A stretch of 64,000 nt of DNA from an uncultured Lachnospiraceae bacterium (GTDB lineage: Bacteria > Bacillota > Clostridia > Lachnospirales > Lachnospiraceae), in contig CAKRWT010000002.1 of assembly GCA_934418125.1 (NCBI GenBank), positions 62,001 through 126,000 of the forward strand, given 5' to 3'. The translations under genes were made by a program, and so were the position numbers. The notes under the pieces are model-generated. The model was not told where the DNA came from. It did no database searches and saw nothing but the letters and a program-made list of their open reading frames with translations. Positions 1 to 9,470 of the stretch are shown here, in pieces (positions within the stretch are counted from its first letter, which is position 1; each line of letters opens with the position of its first letter).

Positions 1-1694
1 TCAATATGGACCTGGTAGATGCGCAGCAGGCAAGAAGATGTCTTGACCGTATGGTGGGGTATAAGATTTCTCCGGTATTGTGGGCGAAGGTAAAACGTGG
101 TTTAAGTGCCGGAAGGGTACAGTCTGTAGCACTGCGGATTATTTGTGACAGAGAAGAAGAAATCAATGCGTTCATTCCGGAAGAATACTGGACCCTGGAT
201 GCTTCTTTTAAGGTGGATGGCGAGAAGAAGCCACTGTTAGCGAAGTATTATGGTACCACGGAGGAGAAGAAGACCATTTCCTCTAAAGAAGAACTGGAAG
301 AAATTAAACAGAGTTTAAATCAAGCAGAATATAAAGTATCTTCGGTAAAGACCGGGGAGCGGGTAAAGAAGGCACCACTTCCGTTTACCACCTCTACCTT
401 ACAGCAGGAAGCCAGTAAGGTATTGAATTTTTCAACACAGAAAACCATGCGTCTTGCCCAGCAGCTTTATGAAGGTGTGGATATCAAGGGGAACGGAACA
501 GTAGGTATTATTACCTATCTGCGTACCGACTCGACCCGTGTATCGGAAGAGGCGGAGGCAGCAGCCAAGACCTTTGTGACAGAGAAATTTGGTGCCCAGT
601 ATGCGGCAGAGACAACCCAGGAGCGCAAGAGCAGCCAGAAGATTCAGGATGCCCATGAAGCCATCCGACCGACTGATATTTCCAGAATGCCACTGGAAAT
701 CAAGGAATCCTTATCCAGAGACCAGTTCCGGTTATACCAGTTAATCTGGAAGCGGTTTGTGGCAAGCAGGATGGCAGCGGCTGTATACGAAACCACATCG
801 GTCAAAATCGATGCAGCAGGACAGCGGTTTAGTGTGGCAGCCTCTAAGATTAAATTTGATGGCTTTATGAGTGTTTATACCCAGGAAGATGATAAAGAAG
901 AGAGTAATACCCTGATGAAAGGCATTACCACGGATACGAAGCTTTCCCTGATAGACCTGGAAGAAAAGCAGCATTTTACCCAGCCGGCTCCACATTATAC
1001 AGAAGCTTCTCTGGTAAGAGCGATGGAGGAACTGGGAATCGGAAGACCAAGTACCTATGCACCGACTATTACCACCATTCTTGCCAGACGCTATATTGTC
1101 AAAGAGAACAAAAACCTCTATGTGACAGAGCTGGGCGAGGTGGTTAATAATATGATGAAGGAAGCCTTTCCATCTATCGTAGACGTGAATTTTACAGCTA
1201 CTATGGAAGCACTGTTAGATGGTGTAGAGGAAGGAACTGTCAAGTGGAAAACCGTGGTTGAGAACTTCTATCCGGATTTGGAAGAGGCAGTGAAAAAGGC
1301 AGAGAAGGAACTGGATGAAGTAGAGATTGCGGATGAATTGTCAGACGAATACTGTGATGTGTGTGGAAGACAGATGGTAATTAAGTATGGTCCCCACGGC
1401 AGATTCCTAGCCTGTCCCGGGTTTCCGGAATGTCGCAACACCAAACCTTATTTTGAGAAAATTGGTGTTCCGTGTCCGAAGTGCGGTAAAGATATCGTGT
1501 TAAAGAAGACCAAAAAGGGAAGAAAGTATTACGGCTGCATCGGTAACCCGGACTGTGATTTCATGGTATGGCAGAAGCCGGTAAACGAAAAATGTGACAG
1601 ATGTGGCTCCATTCTGTTACAAAAGGGCAATAAGTTAGTATGCTCCAGGGAGGGCTGTGGCTTTATGAAAGATGCTCCTAAGACAAAGGAATAA
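1..1694 (+). CDS. topA: DNA topoisomerase I, 3' part
   Basis: Type IA topoisomerase that relaxes negative supercoils by transient single-strand breakage. The gene is open at the window edge, so the N-terminal Toprim part is missing; about 563 residues are visible. The active-site tyrosine lies in the motif ITYLRTDSTRVS (Tyr codon 516-518). The C-terminus carries three Cys4 zinc-ribbon repeats (codons from about 1350 to 1670, starting CDVCGRQM, CPKCGKD and CDRCGSI), as in clostridial and E. coli TopA. It lies upstream of codY on the same strand, as topA does in Bacillus, but the intervening trmFO/xerC/hslVU genes of Bacillus are absent. No clear intrinsic terminator follows it. Confidence 0.97.
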   Translation, partial: NMDLVDAQQARRCLDRMVGYKISPVLWAKVKRGLSAGRVQSVALRIICDREEEINAFIPEEYWTLDASFKVDGEKKPLLAKYYGTTEEKKTISSKEELEEIKQSLNQAEYKVSSVKTGERVKKAPLPFTTSTLQQEASKVLNFSTQKTMRLAQQLYEGVDIKGNGTVGIITYLRTDSTRVSEEAEAAAKTFVTEKFGAQYAAETTQERKSSQKIQDAHEAIRPTDISRMPLEIKESLSRDQFRLYQLIWKRFVASRMAAAVYETTSVKIDAAGQRFSVAASKIKFDGFMSVYTQEDDKEESNTLMKGITTDTKLSLIDLEEKQHFTQPAPHYTEASLVRAMEELGIGRPSTYAPTITTILARRYIVKENKNLYVTELGEVVNNMMKEAFPSIVDVNFTATMEALLDGVEEGTVKWKTVVENFYPDLEEAVKKAEKELDEVEIADELSDEYCDVCGRQMVIKYGPHGRFLACPGFPECRNTKPYFEKIGVPCPKCGKDIVLKKTKKGRKYYGCIGNPDCDFMVWQKPVNEKCDRCGSILLQKGNKLVCSREGCGFMKDAPKTKE

Positions 1695-1808
1695 TGGCTA
1701 TGTCCTGCTATCCAGTCCGTTTTATATGGTATAACGCATGCTTGCCTGAATATGCGCGAAGTGTTTACTCAATTTCACAAATTGCACCTGAATTGTGCCG
1801 AAAATACA

Positions 1809-1837
1809 TTGAAAAGGCACAAATATTATGTTAAAAT
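1809..1837 (+). promoter_or_regulatory. Candidate sigma-A promoter of codY
   Basis: TTGAAA (1809-1814), a 17-base spacer, and TAAAAT (1832-1837) form a good housekeeping promoter about 90 bases upstream of codY. The 231-base gap 1695-1925 otherwise shows no gene, no clear terminator and no convincing CodY box. Called by consensus match and spacing only. Confidence 0.6.
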
Positions 1838-1925
1838 CTGATTATATATCAGAACCGTGCAACTTTTAAATGGTGCGGTCTGCAGAAAACAGGTAACAGG
1901 CAACTGATTGTGATAGGAGCAGAGA

Positions 1926-2711
1926 ATGAGCAGCGTTCAATTACTTGATAAAACCAGAAAAATCGGCAAACTTTTACACAACAACAATTCCGGCAAGGTC
2001 ATTTTTAACGACATCTGTGATGTGCTAAAGGAAATCCTGCATTCCAATGTACTTGTTATCAGCAGGAAAGGAAAAGTCCTGGGAATCGGTGATGTGGAAG
2101 AGATAGAATCCATTACGGAACTGATGGTAAACCATGTGGGAGGATTTATTGACCCACTGTTAAATGAACGGCTGTTGGGTGTGCTTTCCACCAAGGAAAA
2201 TGTAAATCTGGAAACCCTGGGATTCGAGAATGTGGATACCAAGCGGTTTCGGGCAGTAATAGCACCGATTGAGATTTCAGGAGAGCGGCTGGGAACATTG
2301 TTCCTTTATAAATGCGATGCCCAGTATGACATTGATGATATTATCCTGTGTGAATATGGCACAACCGTAGTAGGGCTGGAGATGCTCCGAGCCGTCAGCG
2401 AAGAGAGTGCAGAGGAAACAAGAAAGATTAACGTAGTAAAATCAGCTATTTCCACCTTATCGTTCTCAGAGATGGAAGCAATTACCCATATCTTTGATGA
2501 GTTAAATGGGATGGAAGGAATTCTGGTAGCCAGTAAGATTGCAGACAAGGTGGGAATTACCCGTTCCGTTATCGTCAATGCACTGCGCAAGTTCGAGAGC
2601 GCTGGCGTAATTGAATCCCGTTCATCGGGCATGAAGGGAACGTACATTAAGGTACTGAACGATGTGGTTTTTGACGAAGTGGAGAAACTGAAGGAACAGG
2701 GAAGATATTAA
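1926..2711 (+). CDS. codY: GTP/branched-chain-amino-acid-sensing repressor CodY
   Basis: Global nutrient-sensing transcription regulator of low-GC Gram-positives. With GTP and branched-chain amino acids bound it represses stationary-phase, transport and often motility genes. The 261-residue length matches the family (about 260). The N-terminal GAF-type ligand domain is residues 1-150, and the C-terminal winged helix-turn-helix contains ASKIADKVGITRSVIVNALR. The start at 1926 follows a GGAG site. It sits directly upstream of the flagellar operon, the Bacillus order, but is separated from it by a terminator, so it is probably its own transcription unit. Confidence 0.97.
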   Translation: MSSVQLLDKTRKIGKLLHNNNSGKVIFNDICDVLKEILHSNVLVISRKGKVLGIGDVEEIESITELMVNHVGGFIDPLLNERLLGVLSTKENVNLETLGFENVDTKRFRAVIAPIEISGERLGTLFLYKCDAQYDIDDIILCEYGTTVVGLEMLRAVSEESAEETRKINVVKSAISTLSFSEMEAITHIFDELNGMEGILVASKIADKVGITRSVIVNALRKFESAGVIESRSSGMKGTYIKVLNDVVFDEVEKLKEQGRY

Positions 2712-2766
2712 AATTTTATAAAAACACAGGACAACGGAATGTCGGATAGTGTATGGAAATACAGAC

Positions 2767-2820
2767 AAAAGGATTTATGGAAGGCGATAAGTTATCGCAA
2801 AATAAGTCCTTTTTTGTTTT
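2767..2820 (+). terminator. Intrinsic terminator after codY
   Basis: An outer stem pairs AAAGGATTTA (2768-2777) with TAAGTCCTTT (2803-2812; one G-T pair). An inner perfect stem GCGATAA/TTATCGC (2784-2798) is nested in it. A T-rich tract (2810-2820) follows. It separates codY from the flagellar operon. Confidence 0.8.
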
Positions 2821-2827
2821 TTGGAAC

Positions 2828-2855
2828 TTGTTTTTTTTCTCATTTACATTATAAT
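2828..2855 (+). promoter_or_regulatory. Candidate sigma-A promoter of the fla/che operon
   Basis: TTGTTT (2828-2833), a 16-base spacer and a perfect TATAAT (2850-2855) lie just after the codY terminator and 38 bases before flgB. This would be the main promoter of a roughly 35.5 kb operon ending at the terminator at 38355. No sigma-28 type motif was seen here. Confidence 0.65.
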
Positions 2856-2892
2856 GGAGTATGGATTCTAGTATGGTGGAAGGAGTATGAGT

Positions 2893-3291
2893 ATGAGCAG
2901 TTTAATCGACACCAATGTTTTTGATTATGTGAATGTTTTAGATAAGGCAGCAGATGCAGCGTGGCTACGGAATGATGCGATTTCTAACAATATTGCCAAT
3001 GCAGATACGCCGAATTACAAGAGACAGGATGTGAACTTTGAATCACAGCTTGCAAAGGCACTCAAATGTTCCCGTTATCAGTCCATGGATGCCAAGGTAG
3101 CCAATGTGAAGACCTCACGCCTGAATCCGATTACTTATACAGACTATGCGGGATATTCCTACCGGGTGGACGGCAACAATGTGGATCCGGACACGGAAGG
3201 TGTTTATCTGGCGCAGAATCAGGTAACCTATCAGGGTCTGGTTTCCAGTATGACGCAGGAATTTCGAAATTTACAGTTAGTGATGAAATAA
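2893..3291 (+). CDS. flgB: Flagellar proximal rod protein FlgB
   Basis: Structural protein of the proximal rod, exported by the flagellar type III system and assembled on the MS ring. The rod/hook family signature is present near the N-terminus (AISNNIANADTPNYKR), and the C-terminus ends in the amphipathic helix typical of axial proteins. An in-frame ATG at 2887 lies only one base after the AGGAG at 2881-2885. The ATG at 2893 has normal spacing and is preferred, giving 132 residues. First gene of the operon, followed by flgC and fliE. Confidence 0.96.
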   Translation: MSSLIDTNVFDYVNVLDKAADAAWLRNDAISNNIANADTPNYKRQDVNFESQLAKALKCSRYQSMDAKVANVKTSRLNPITYTDYAGYSYRVDGNNVDPDTEGVYLAQNQVTYQGLVSSMTQEFRNLQLVMK

Positions 3292-3317
3292 AACTTTGTG
3301 TTTAAGGAGAGTATACT

Positions 3318-3764
3318 ATGGGAATGTTTACAGCGTTTGATATCAGTGCGACTGGTATGACAGCAGAACGTTATCGTATGGATATCATTTCACAAAATGT
3401 GGCGAATGCCAATACCACCAGAACAGAAGATGGCACACCATACCGCAGAAAGATAGTTGTCTTTGAAGAGAAAAACGGAAAGACAACTTTTAACCATGTC
3501 CTGAAGAAGGAAAGAGACCGTTATTCAGGGGATGGGGTAAAGGTAACCGGTGTTTATGAGGATAATAAGACAGAGATGAAAATGGTATATGACCCATCCC
3601 ATCCGGATGCGGATGAGAATGGATACGTGACTTATCCTAACGTAGATACGGTAACAGAGATGACAAATCTGATTGATGCAAGCCGGGCTTACCAGGCAAA
3701 TGCGACAGCTTTTGAGGCAAGCAAGAATATCGCAACAACAGGATTAAATATGATGAACGCATAA
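3318..3764 (+). CDS. flgC: Flagellar proximal rod protein FlgC
   Basis: Second proximal rod protein, polymerising with FlgB. The N-terminus (DISATGMTAERYRMDIISQN) and the C-terminal helix (LIDASRAYQANATAFEASKN) are the conserved axial-protein ends that form the coiled-coil core. At 148 residues it has the usual size. AAGGAG lies 8 bases upstream of the ATG. The flgB-flgC-fliE order is the standard firmicute order. Confidence 0.97.
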   Translation: MGMFTAFDISATGMTAERYRMDIISQNVANANTTRTEDGTPYRRKIVVFEEKNGKTTFNHVLKKERDRYSGDGVKVTGVYEDNKTEMKMVYDPSHPDADENGYVTYPNVDTVTEMTNLIDASRAYQANATAFEASKNIATTGLNMMNA

Positions 3765-3825
3765 ATATTTGAATAAAAATATAAGGAAAATATAAGGGAA
3801 AAAGAAATGTTGGAGGAAACCAGGA

Positions 3826-4152
3826 ATGGCTTTGGATATAACAGCTTTATATAATGTATCATCCGGTGCAGTGAAGGATGCAGCAAAGATTGCACCGACA
3901 ACCAGGACAGAAACCTATCGGAATACCGGATTTGACAGTTTATTACATACAGCGATTGATAATCTGAATACAACTAACAGTTATTTATCCGATGCAGAGA
4001 ATGAGGAGATTAAATGGGCATTAGGTGAGTCGGAGAATACCCATGACCTTTCCAATGCTTTACAGAAAGCATCTACAGCATTGCAGTATACGGTGGCTAT
4101 CAGGGATAAGGTGCTGGATGCCTATAAAGAACTGATACAGATGCAGATTTAG
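3826..4152 (+). CDS. fliE: Flagellar hook-basal body adaptor FliE
   Basis: Small exported protein joining the MS ring (FliF) to the rod. It is 108 residues with the C-terminal FliE signature (ENTHDLSNALQKASTALQYT and following VAIRDKVLDAYKELIQMQI). A good GGAGG site lies at 3813. It sits between flgC and fliF, as in most Firmicutes. Confidence 0.96.
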   Translation: MALDITALYNVSSGAVKDAAKIAPTTRTETYRNTGFDSLLHTAIDNLNTTNSYLSDAENEEIKWALGESENTHDLSNALQKASTALQYTVAIRDKVLDAYKELIQMQI

Positions 4153-4200
4153 CGGACTTTCCGGCAGAAAGGATAAGGATACTGAAGGAGAAAAGTAGCT

Positions 4201-5817
4201 GTGGATAAATTGTTAGAGAAATTAAAAGAAATCTGGAACCGCGTACTGGAATGGTGGAACCGGTTCACAACCAAACAGAAAACACTCATTATTGTGGCTG
4301 GCGCAGCTGTCGTTCTGGCGATTGTAGTTATTGTCACTATGCTGAGCAAACCGCAGTATGTACTGCTGCGGGAATGTGAAACAACAGCAGAGGCGGCAGA
4401 AGTCAGAGATTTGCTGGATGGAGAAGGACTGACCTACCAGATATCCAATGATGGGTTATCCATTAAAATATTAAGTTCACAACAGTCCGATGCCAATTTG
4501 CTGCTGGGTGCCAATAATATTCAGGCAGCCAGTTATGGAATCGAAAACGTAACAGATGGCGGATTGTCTACCACCGAGTCAGATAAGCAGAAAAAATACG
4601 TAGTTTATATGCAGAAATATCTGGCAAACGATGTCATTAAAAAATTCAGTGCGGTAAAGGGCGCAGAGGTTACCCTGAATATTCCGGAAAACGATGGTAC
4701 ACTGATTGCTTCGGAAGAAGAATCATCTGCCTGGGTATTGCTGGAATTGAAGGATGAATTTACGGCAGACAGCGCAGCCTATCTTGCCCGCGCAGTTGCT
4801 ACCGCAATCGGTAATGAAACTACCAACAATATTGTTATTATGGATACAGAGGGCAATATGCTCTTTACCGGCGAAGACAATTACAGCGTATCCGGAACTG
4901 CCAATGCACAGCTTTCTGTTAAGAGCGAAGCTGAGAAGCAGGTTAAGAATGAGGTGCGCAGGGTATTGCTGGGAACCAATGAATTCGATAATGTGGAAGT
5001 AGCAAGTAATCTGGTACTGGATTTTTCCACCACAGACAGAACCACCCATACTTATACCCCGGCGGATGGACAGACTCAGGGTGTATTAAGTCATGAGGAT
5101 GTATACAGTTCGGAGAACACCAGCGGCACAGGCGGCGTACCGGGGACTGACTCTAACAACAGTGATGACCAGTCAACTTATGTGATGCCTGATAATGGGG
5201 AGTCTTCCTCGACCGTAAGTGAGGAATCCAGAGACTACCTGCCAAACGAGGAGATTACCACGACAAGTACGCCTGCGGGATTGATAGACTATACACAGTC
5301 TTCCCTGGCGGCTACTTTAATCAGTTACAACATAGTCAGAGAAGAGGATGCCAAGACCCAGGGACTGTTAGATGGTATTACATGGGATGAATATAAGTTA
5401 GCCAACACAGCCAGAACCAGAATTGATGTAGACCCTGATTTGTATGTTGCAGTTGCCAATGCGACAGGGATTTCCCAGGATAGTATTTCCCTGGTGGCAT
5501 ACAGCGAGAATGTTTTCTTTGATGCTGAGGGAAGCAGCATTACCGCGACCGACATTTTACAGATAGTCCTGATTGTTGTGATTCTTGCATTACTTGCCTT
5601 TGTTGTACTCAGAAGCATGCGTGGTGAGAAGCATGAGGAAGAAGAGGAAGAACTGTCGGTGGAGAATTTGTTACAGTCTACACCAGAAACACAGTTGGAA
5701 GATATTTCCTTAGAGAATGAGTCGGAGGAAAAGAAACTTGTGAGTAAATTCGTTGAAGAGAACCCGGAAGCTGCAGCTAATCTGTTGCGTAACTGGTTAA
5801 ACGAAGACTGGGGGTAA
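4201..5817 (+). CDS. fliF: Flagellar MS-ring protein FliF
   Basis: Inner-membrane ring protein on which the rod, C ring and export gate are built. It starts at GTG 4201, 10 bases after AAGGAG. An N-terminal membrane segment lies near residues 30-50 (IIVAGAAVVLAIVVIVTML), the YscJ/FliF ring-building domain near 55-230, a variable Ser/Thr/Gly-rich stretch near 300-340, a second membrane segment near 455-475 (ILQIVLIVVILALLAFVVL), and an acidic cytoplasmic tail ending NLLRNWLNEDWG, which binds FliG. Length 538 is normal. Confidence 0.97.
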   Translation: MDKLLEKLKEIWNRVLEWWNRFTTKQKTLIIVAGAAVVLAIVVIVTMLSKPQYVLLRECETTAEAAEVRDLLDGEGLTYQISNDGLSIKILSSQQSDANLLLGANNIQAASYGIENVTDGGLSTTESDKQKKYVVYMQKYLANDVIKKFSAVKGAEVTLNIPENDGTLIASEEESSAWVLLELKDEFTADSAAYLARAVATAIGNETTNNIVIMDTEGNMLFTGEDNYSVSGTANAQLSVKSEAEKQVKNEVRRVLLGTNEFDNVEVASNLVLDFSTTDRTTHTYTPADGQTQGVLSHEDVYSSENTSGTGGVPGTDSNNSDDQSTYVMPDNGESSSTVSEESRDYLPNEEITTTSTPAGLIDYTQSSLAATLISYNIVREEDAKTQGLLDGITWDEYKLANTARTRIDVDPDLYVAVANATGISQDSISLVAYSENVFFDAEGSSITATDILQIVLIVVILALLAFVVLRSMRGEKHEEEEEELSVENLLQSTPETQLEDISLENESEEKKLVSKFVEENPEAAANLLRNWLNEDWG

Positions 5818-5822
5818 AACAG

Positions 5823-6839
5823 ATGTCCAGAACAGCGGAAGATAAAATAGGAGGCGTGCAGAAAGCAGCCATTTTGCTGATTGCCTTAGGACCTGAAAAA
5901 TCAGCAGCTATTTTCAAACATTTAAAGGAAGAGGAAATCGAGGAGCTGACGCTTGAGATTGCCAATACAAGAAGTATTACACCACAGGTAAAGGAAGAAG
6001 TCGTAAACGAGTTCTATCAGGTATGCCTGGCACAGCAGTACATTGCGGAGGGTGGTATTAACTACGCCAAGGAATTGCTGGAAAAATCCTTTGGCGCGGA
6101 AAAGGCGATGGATGTTATTGGTAAGCTGACGGCATCCTTACAGGTAAAGCCTTTCGAGTTTGTCAGAAAGACCGATGCATCCCAGCTGCTGAACTTTATC
6201 CAGGACGAGCATCCGCAGACAATTGCATTGATTTTATCTTATTTGTCTCCGGCACAGTCTGCCATGATTATTTCGGCACTGCCACCGGACAGACAGTCTG
6301 ATGTAGCTAAGAGAATTGCCGTCATGGATCGTACCAGTCCGGATGTTATCAAGGAAGTGGAGAAAGTGTTAGAGTCCAAGCTGGCGTCCTTAGTCAACCA
6401 GGATTACACCATTATTGGTGGCGTGGATGCAGTCGTAGAGATTTTGAATACAGTAGACCGTGGAACCGAGAAACACATTATGGAAACACTGGAAATCGAA
6501 GAGCCGGAGCTGGCAGACGAAATCCGGAAGAAGATGTTCGTCTTCGAGGATATCCTGCTGCTTGACGACAGAGCCATCCAGCGTGTACTGCGTGATGTGG
6601 ATAACAGTGATTTGGCAATCGCTCTGAAAGGTTCCAATGAAGAAGTGCAGAATGCAATCTTCAATAACCTGTCTAAACGTCTTGCGGTTATGATTAAGGA
6701 AGACATGGAATTCATGGGACCTGTCCGTATGAAGGATGTAGAAGAAGCACAGCAGAAGATTGTAAATATTATCAGAAAACTGGAAGATTCTGCTGAAATT
6801 GTTATCTCCAGAGGCGGAGGTGACGAGATTATTGTCTAA
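5823..6839 (+). CDS. fliG: Flagellar motor switch protein FliG
   Basis: C-ring protein that contacts MotA and transmits torque. It is 338 residues, the normal length, with N-terminal (FliF-binding), middle and C-terminal torque domains. The hinge motif EHPQTIALILSYL and the C-terminal charged helix around DDRAIQRVLRDVD, with its torque-generating charges, are intact. The start is five bases after the fliF stop, with the GGGGGT site inside the end of fliF, so translation is likely coupled. FliH overlaps its end. Confidence 0.97.
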   Translation: MSRTAEDKIGGVQKAAILLIALGPEKSAAIFKHLKEEEIEELTLEIANTRSITPQVKEEVVNEFYQVCLAQQYIAEGGINYAKELLEKSFGAEKAMDVIGKLTASLQVKPFEFVRKTDASQLLNFIQDEHPQTIALILSYLSPAQSAMIISALPPDRQSDVAKRIAVMDRTSPDVIKEVEKVLESKLASLVNQDYTIIGGVDAVVEILNTVDRGTEKHIMETLEIEEPELADEIRKKMFVFEDILLLDDRAIQRVLRDVDNSDLAIALKGSNEEVQNAIFNNLSKRLAVMIKEDMEFMGPVRMKDVEEAQQKIVNIIRKLEDSAEIVISRGGGDEIIV

Positions 6840-7707
6840 GAATGTATATAAATCGAACTGGGTTGTCGTATCCGATGATGAAAAATGTGTAATAGACAGT
6901 AATCAGCGTGTTGCACAGAGAATTGAAGAATTAAAAGAACTGGACAGAGCCAGAACCAATGCGGAGAATGTTTCGGAAGAAGGCGAAGGGGATGGTTTTG
7001 TCAGTGGATTAGGTGGAGAAACGATTGATGCAGTCCTGACGGACGAAACAGAAAGCGGTAATGTCATTAAAGCGGAGAAAGAGCAGGGGCCTGATTTGGA
7101 AGAAATACAGGCGCAGGCTCAGGCAATTCTGGAGGATGCAAGGACCCAGGCTGACCAGTTAAAAGCGCAGGCCCAGGCTGAAATAGATGCCAGCCGCAGG
7201 CAGGAAATGGAAAAAGCCAATAAACTTGGTTATGAAGAAGGCTATCAGAGAGGGCATGCCGAAGCAGACCAGTTAAAACAGGCATTGGAAGAGGAAAAGA
7301 ACCGGTTAGAGCAGTCCTATGCCCAGAGAATGGAAGAATTGGAGCCCCAATTTATTGACACCATTACGGCAATCTATAACCATATTTTTGCAGTAGAGTT
7401 ATCGGATAACCGGGATATACTCGTGCATTTGATTGATACTACCTTACATAGAATTGAAAGCAGCCGGACTTATATCGTACATGTATCGGCAGAGGATTAC
7501 CCTCATGTGAATATGCAGAAGCAGGCATTGGTAGAGGAAGCCATCAATGGAAAAGGTATTATTGACATCGTAGAGGACATTGCCCTGAATAAGGGGGATT
7601 GTATGATTGAAACAGATGGTGGTATTTTCGACTGTGGCATAGGCACACAATTAGAAGAATTGACAAAGAAATTACGGGTGTTATCTTTTGATGGAAGCAA
7701 CAATTAA
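6832..7707 (+). CDS. fliH: Flagellar export ATPase regulator FliH
   Basis: Stator-like regulator of the export ATPase FliI, tethering it to the C ring and export gate. The best start is TTG 6832 (protein begins MSKNVYKSNWVV): a GGAGGTGA site lies at 6816-6823 inside fliG, giving an eight-base overlap and 291 residues. An earlier in-frame TTG at 6799 has no ribosome site. The middle is a long Ala/Gln/Glu-rich coiled coil (residues about 80-165, with QAQAQAEIDASRRQEME), and the C-terminal third is the FliH/HrpE-type globular domain. Confidence 0.93.
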   Translation: MSKNVYKSNWVVVSDDEKCVIDSNQRVAQRIEELKELDRARTNAENVSEEGEGDGFVSGLGGETIDAVLTDETESGNVIKAEKEQGPDLEEIQAQAQAILEDARTQADQLKAQAQAEIDASRRQEMEKANKLGYEEGYQRGHAEADQLKQALEEEKNRLEQSYAQRMEELEPQFIDTITAIYNHIFAVELSDNRDILVHLIDTTLHRIESSRTYIVHVSAEDYPHVNMQKQALVEEAINGKGIIDIVEDIALNKGDCMIETDGGIFDCGIGTQLEELTKKLRVLSFDGSNN

Positions 7708-9001
7708 TTTTGATAAGTACAGCAGAATAATGGACGACACTTTCTTCAAGAAAGAAGGAAGAGTTGAAAATGTGGTGGGACTTACCATTGAATCAGCTGG
7801 TCCGGAAGCAAGACTGGGTGACCTGTGCAGAATTTATCCGAAAGATGACTCCTATGCTCCCATTATGGCAGAGGTAGTAGGATTTAAGGATAGAAAAACC
7901 CTCTTAATGCCCTGTGATAAGACAGATGGCATTGGGTTGGGATGCATTGTAGAGAATACCGGTGAACCTTTGACCGTGCCGGTAAGCGATGCCTTACTTG
8001 GTAAAGTATTGGACGGACTTGGAAGAATAGACGGAAACTATCTGCCTGGTACACCCTACAGTGTGGAGGCACAGCCACCAGACCCTATGAGCCGTAAGAT
8101 TATTTCAGAGGTACTGCCACTTGGTGTGAAAGCGGTAGATGGACTTATGACCGTCGGAAAAGGGCAGCGTATCGGTATCTTTGCCGGTTCCGGTGTGGGA
8201 AAATCGACTTTGATGGGTATGTTTGCCAGGAATACAAGAGCGGATATTAACGTGATAGCTTTGATTGGAGAACGTGGACGTGAGGTGCGGGAGTTCGTGG
8301 AGCGCGACCTGGGAGAAGAGGGTATGCGCCGTTCCGTCGTTGTAGTAGCCACTTCGGATAAATCAGCCTTAGAGAGAAATAAAGCAGCAAAGACAGCAAC
8401 CGCTATTGCGGAATATTTCAGAGACCAGGGAAAAGATGTTCTGTTGATGATGGATTCTTTAACCCGTTTTTCTATGGCACAGCGTGAAATCGGACTGGCC
8501 AGCGGAGAACCACCGGTATCCAGAGGGTATCCGCCCAGTGTGTATTCGGAAATGCCCAAGCTGTTAGAGCGGGCAGGCTGCGCCAGTGTAGGTTCTATTA
8601 CCGGTCTGTATACGGTTCTGGTAGATGGTGATGATTTCAATGAGCCAATTACGGATACTGCCAGAAGTATTCTGGATGGGCATATTATGTTGAACCGTAA
8701 GCTGGCACATCAGAACCATTATCCGGCCATCGACGTATTACAGAGTATTTCCCGTTGTATGGGCCAGATTGTAAACAAAGAACATAAGGGGCTTGCCGGC
8801 AAACTGAAAAACGTGCTGGCAACCTATAATGAGGCAGAGGACCTGATTAATATCGGCGCATATAAGAGTGGGAGCAACCCTAATATTGATTATGCCATTG
8901 CCAAGATAGACGCTGTAAATGCATATCTGCTGCAGGATGTGTATGAGAAATTTGATTATGAACAGGCGGTAGACCTGTTGCGGGAGCTTTTTGCAGAATA
9001 A
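7691..9001 (+). CDS. fliI: Flagellum-specific ATP synthase FliI
   Basis: Cytoplasmic ATPase of the flagellar type III export apparatus, homologous to the F1 beta subunit. Walker A is GIFAGSGVGKSTLM near residues 160-173, Walker B is in VLLMMDSLTRF, and the family signature SRGYPPSVYSEMPKLLERAG is present. The ATG at 7691 overlaps fliH by 17 bases; a TTG immediately before it (7688) is less likely. It has 436 residues, typical for the family. Confidence 0.97.
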   Translation: MEATINFDKYSRIMDDTFFKKEGRVENVVGLTIESAGPEARLGDLCRIYPKDDSYAPIMAEVVGFKDRKTLLMPCDKTDGIGLGCIVENTGEPLTVPVSDALLGKVLDGLGRIDGNYLPGTPYSVEAQPPDPMSRKIISEVLPLGVKAVDGLMTVGKGQRIGIFAGSGVGKSTLMGMFARNTRADINVIALIGERGREVREFVERDLGEEGMRRSVVVVATSDKSALERNKAAKTATAIAEYFRDQGKDVLLMMDSLTRFSMAQREIGLASGEPPVSRGYPPSVYSEMPKLLERAGCASVGSITGLYTVLVDGDDFNEPITDTARSILDGHIMLNRKLAHQNHYPAIDVLQSISRCMGQIVNKEHKGLAGKLKNVLATYNEAEDLINIGAYKSGSNPNIDYAIAKIDAVNAYLLQDVYEKFDYEQAVDLLRELFAE

Positions 9002-9014
9002 GAGGTAACCGGTT

Positions 9015-9467
9015 ATGGCAAAATTCAGCTATAGGATGCAGAGTGTTTTAAATATTAAATATCAGTTGGAAAATCAGGCAAAGATGGAGCTTGGAAGAGC
9101 CCGGGTGGCACTGATGGAAGAAGAGGAAAAGCTACAGAATCTGTCAGAGCGCAAGGAAGCTTATCTGGAAGAAGGCAGGAGTCTCAGACGACAGACTCTG
9201 CGGGTAAGAGAGATTAAGGATAATAAAAATGCTCTTGCCATCATGGATGAACTGATAGAGAAACAGCATTTATGTGTGGCAGAAGCAGAGAAAAAGGTAG
9301 AAGCAGCCAGACAGAAGCTGCAGGAAGAAATGCAGGAGCGGAAGATGCATGAACGGTTAAAGGAGAAAGCTTTTGAACAGTTTATGCGGGAAGAAAATGC
9401 CGCAGAAAGCAAGGCTGTGGATGAGCTGACGAGTTATACCTATGGTCAGCGCAGAAAAGAGGAATAA
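9015..9467 (+). CDS. fliJ: Flagellar export chaperone FliJ
   Basis: Coiled-coil stalk protein that sits in the FliI hexamer and activates the export gate. The 150 residues are almost wholly Glu/Lys/Arg-rich helix (EEEEKLQNLSERKEAYLEEG). Sequence conservation in this family is low, so the call rests on size, coiled-coil character and position directly after fliI. AGAGGTAACC is its ribosome site. Confidence 0.9.
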   Translation: MAKFSYRMQSVLNIKYQLENQAKMELGRARVALMEEEEKLQNLSERKEAYLEEGRSLRRQTLRVREIKDNKNALAIMDELIEKQHLCVAEAEKKVEAARQKLQEEMQERKMHERLKEKAFEQFMREENAAESKAVDELTSYTYGQRRKEE

Positions 9468-9470
9468 AGC

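Noticed and set aside
2739..2924. 61-codon open frame between codY and flgB
   Set aside because: It runs through the codY terminator and the flgB promoter, has no ribosome site, and its translation looks random.
8056..8640. 194-codon reverse-strand frame opposite fliI
   Set aside because: Opposite the conserved ATPase core; Ser/Pro/Arg-rich shadow.
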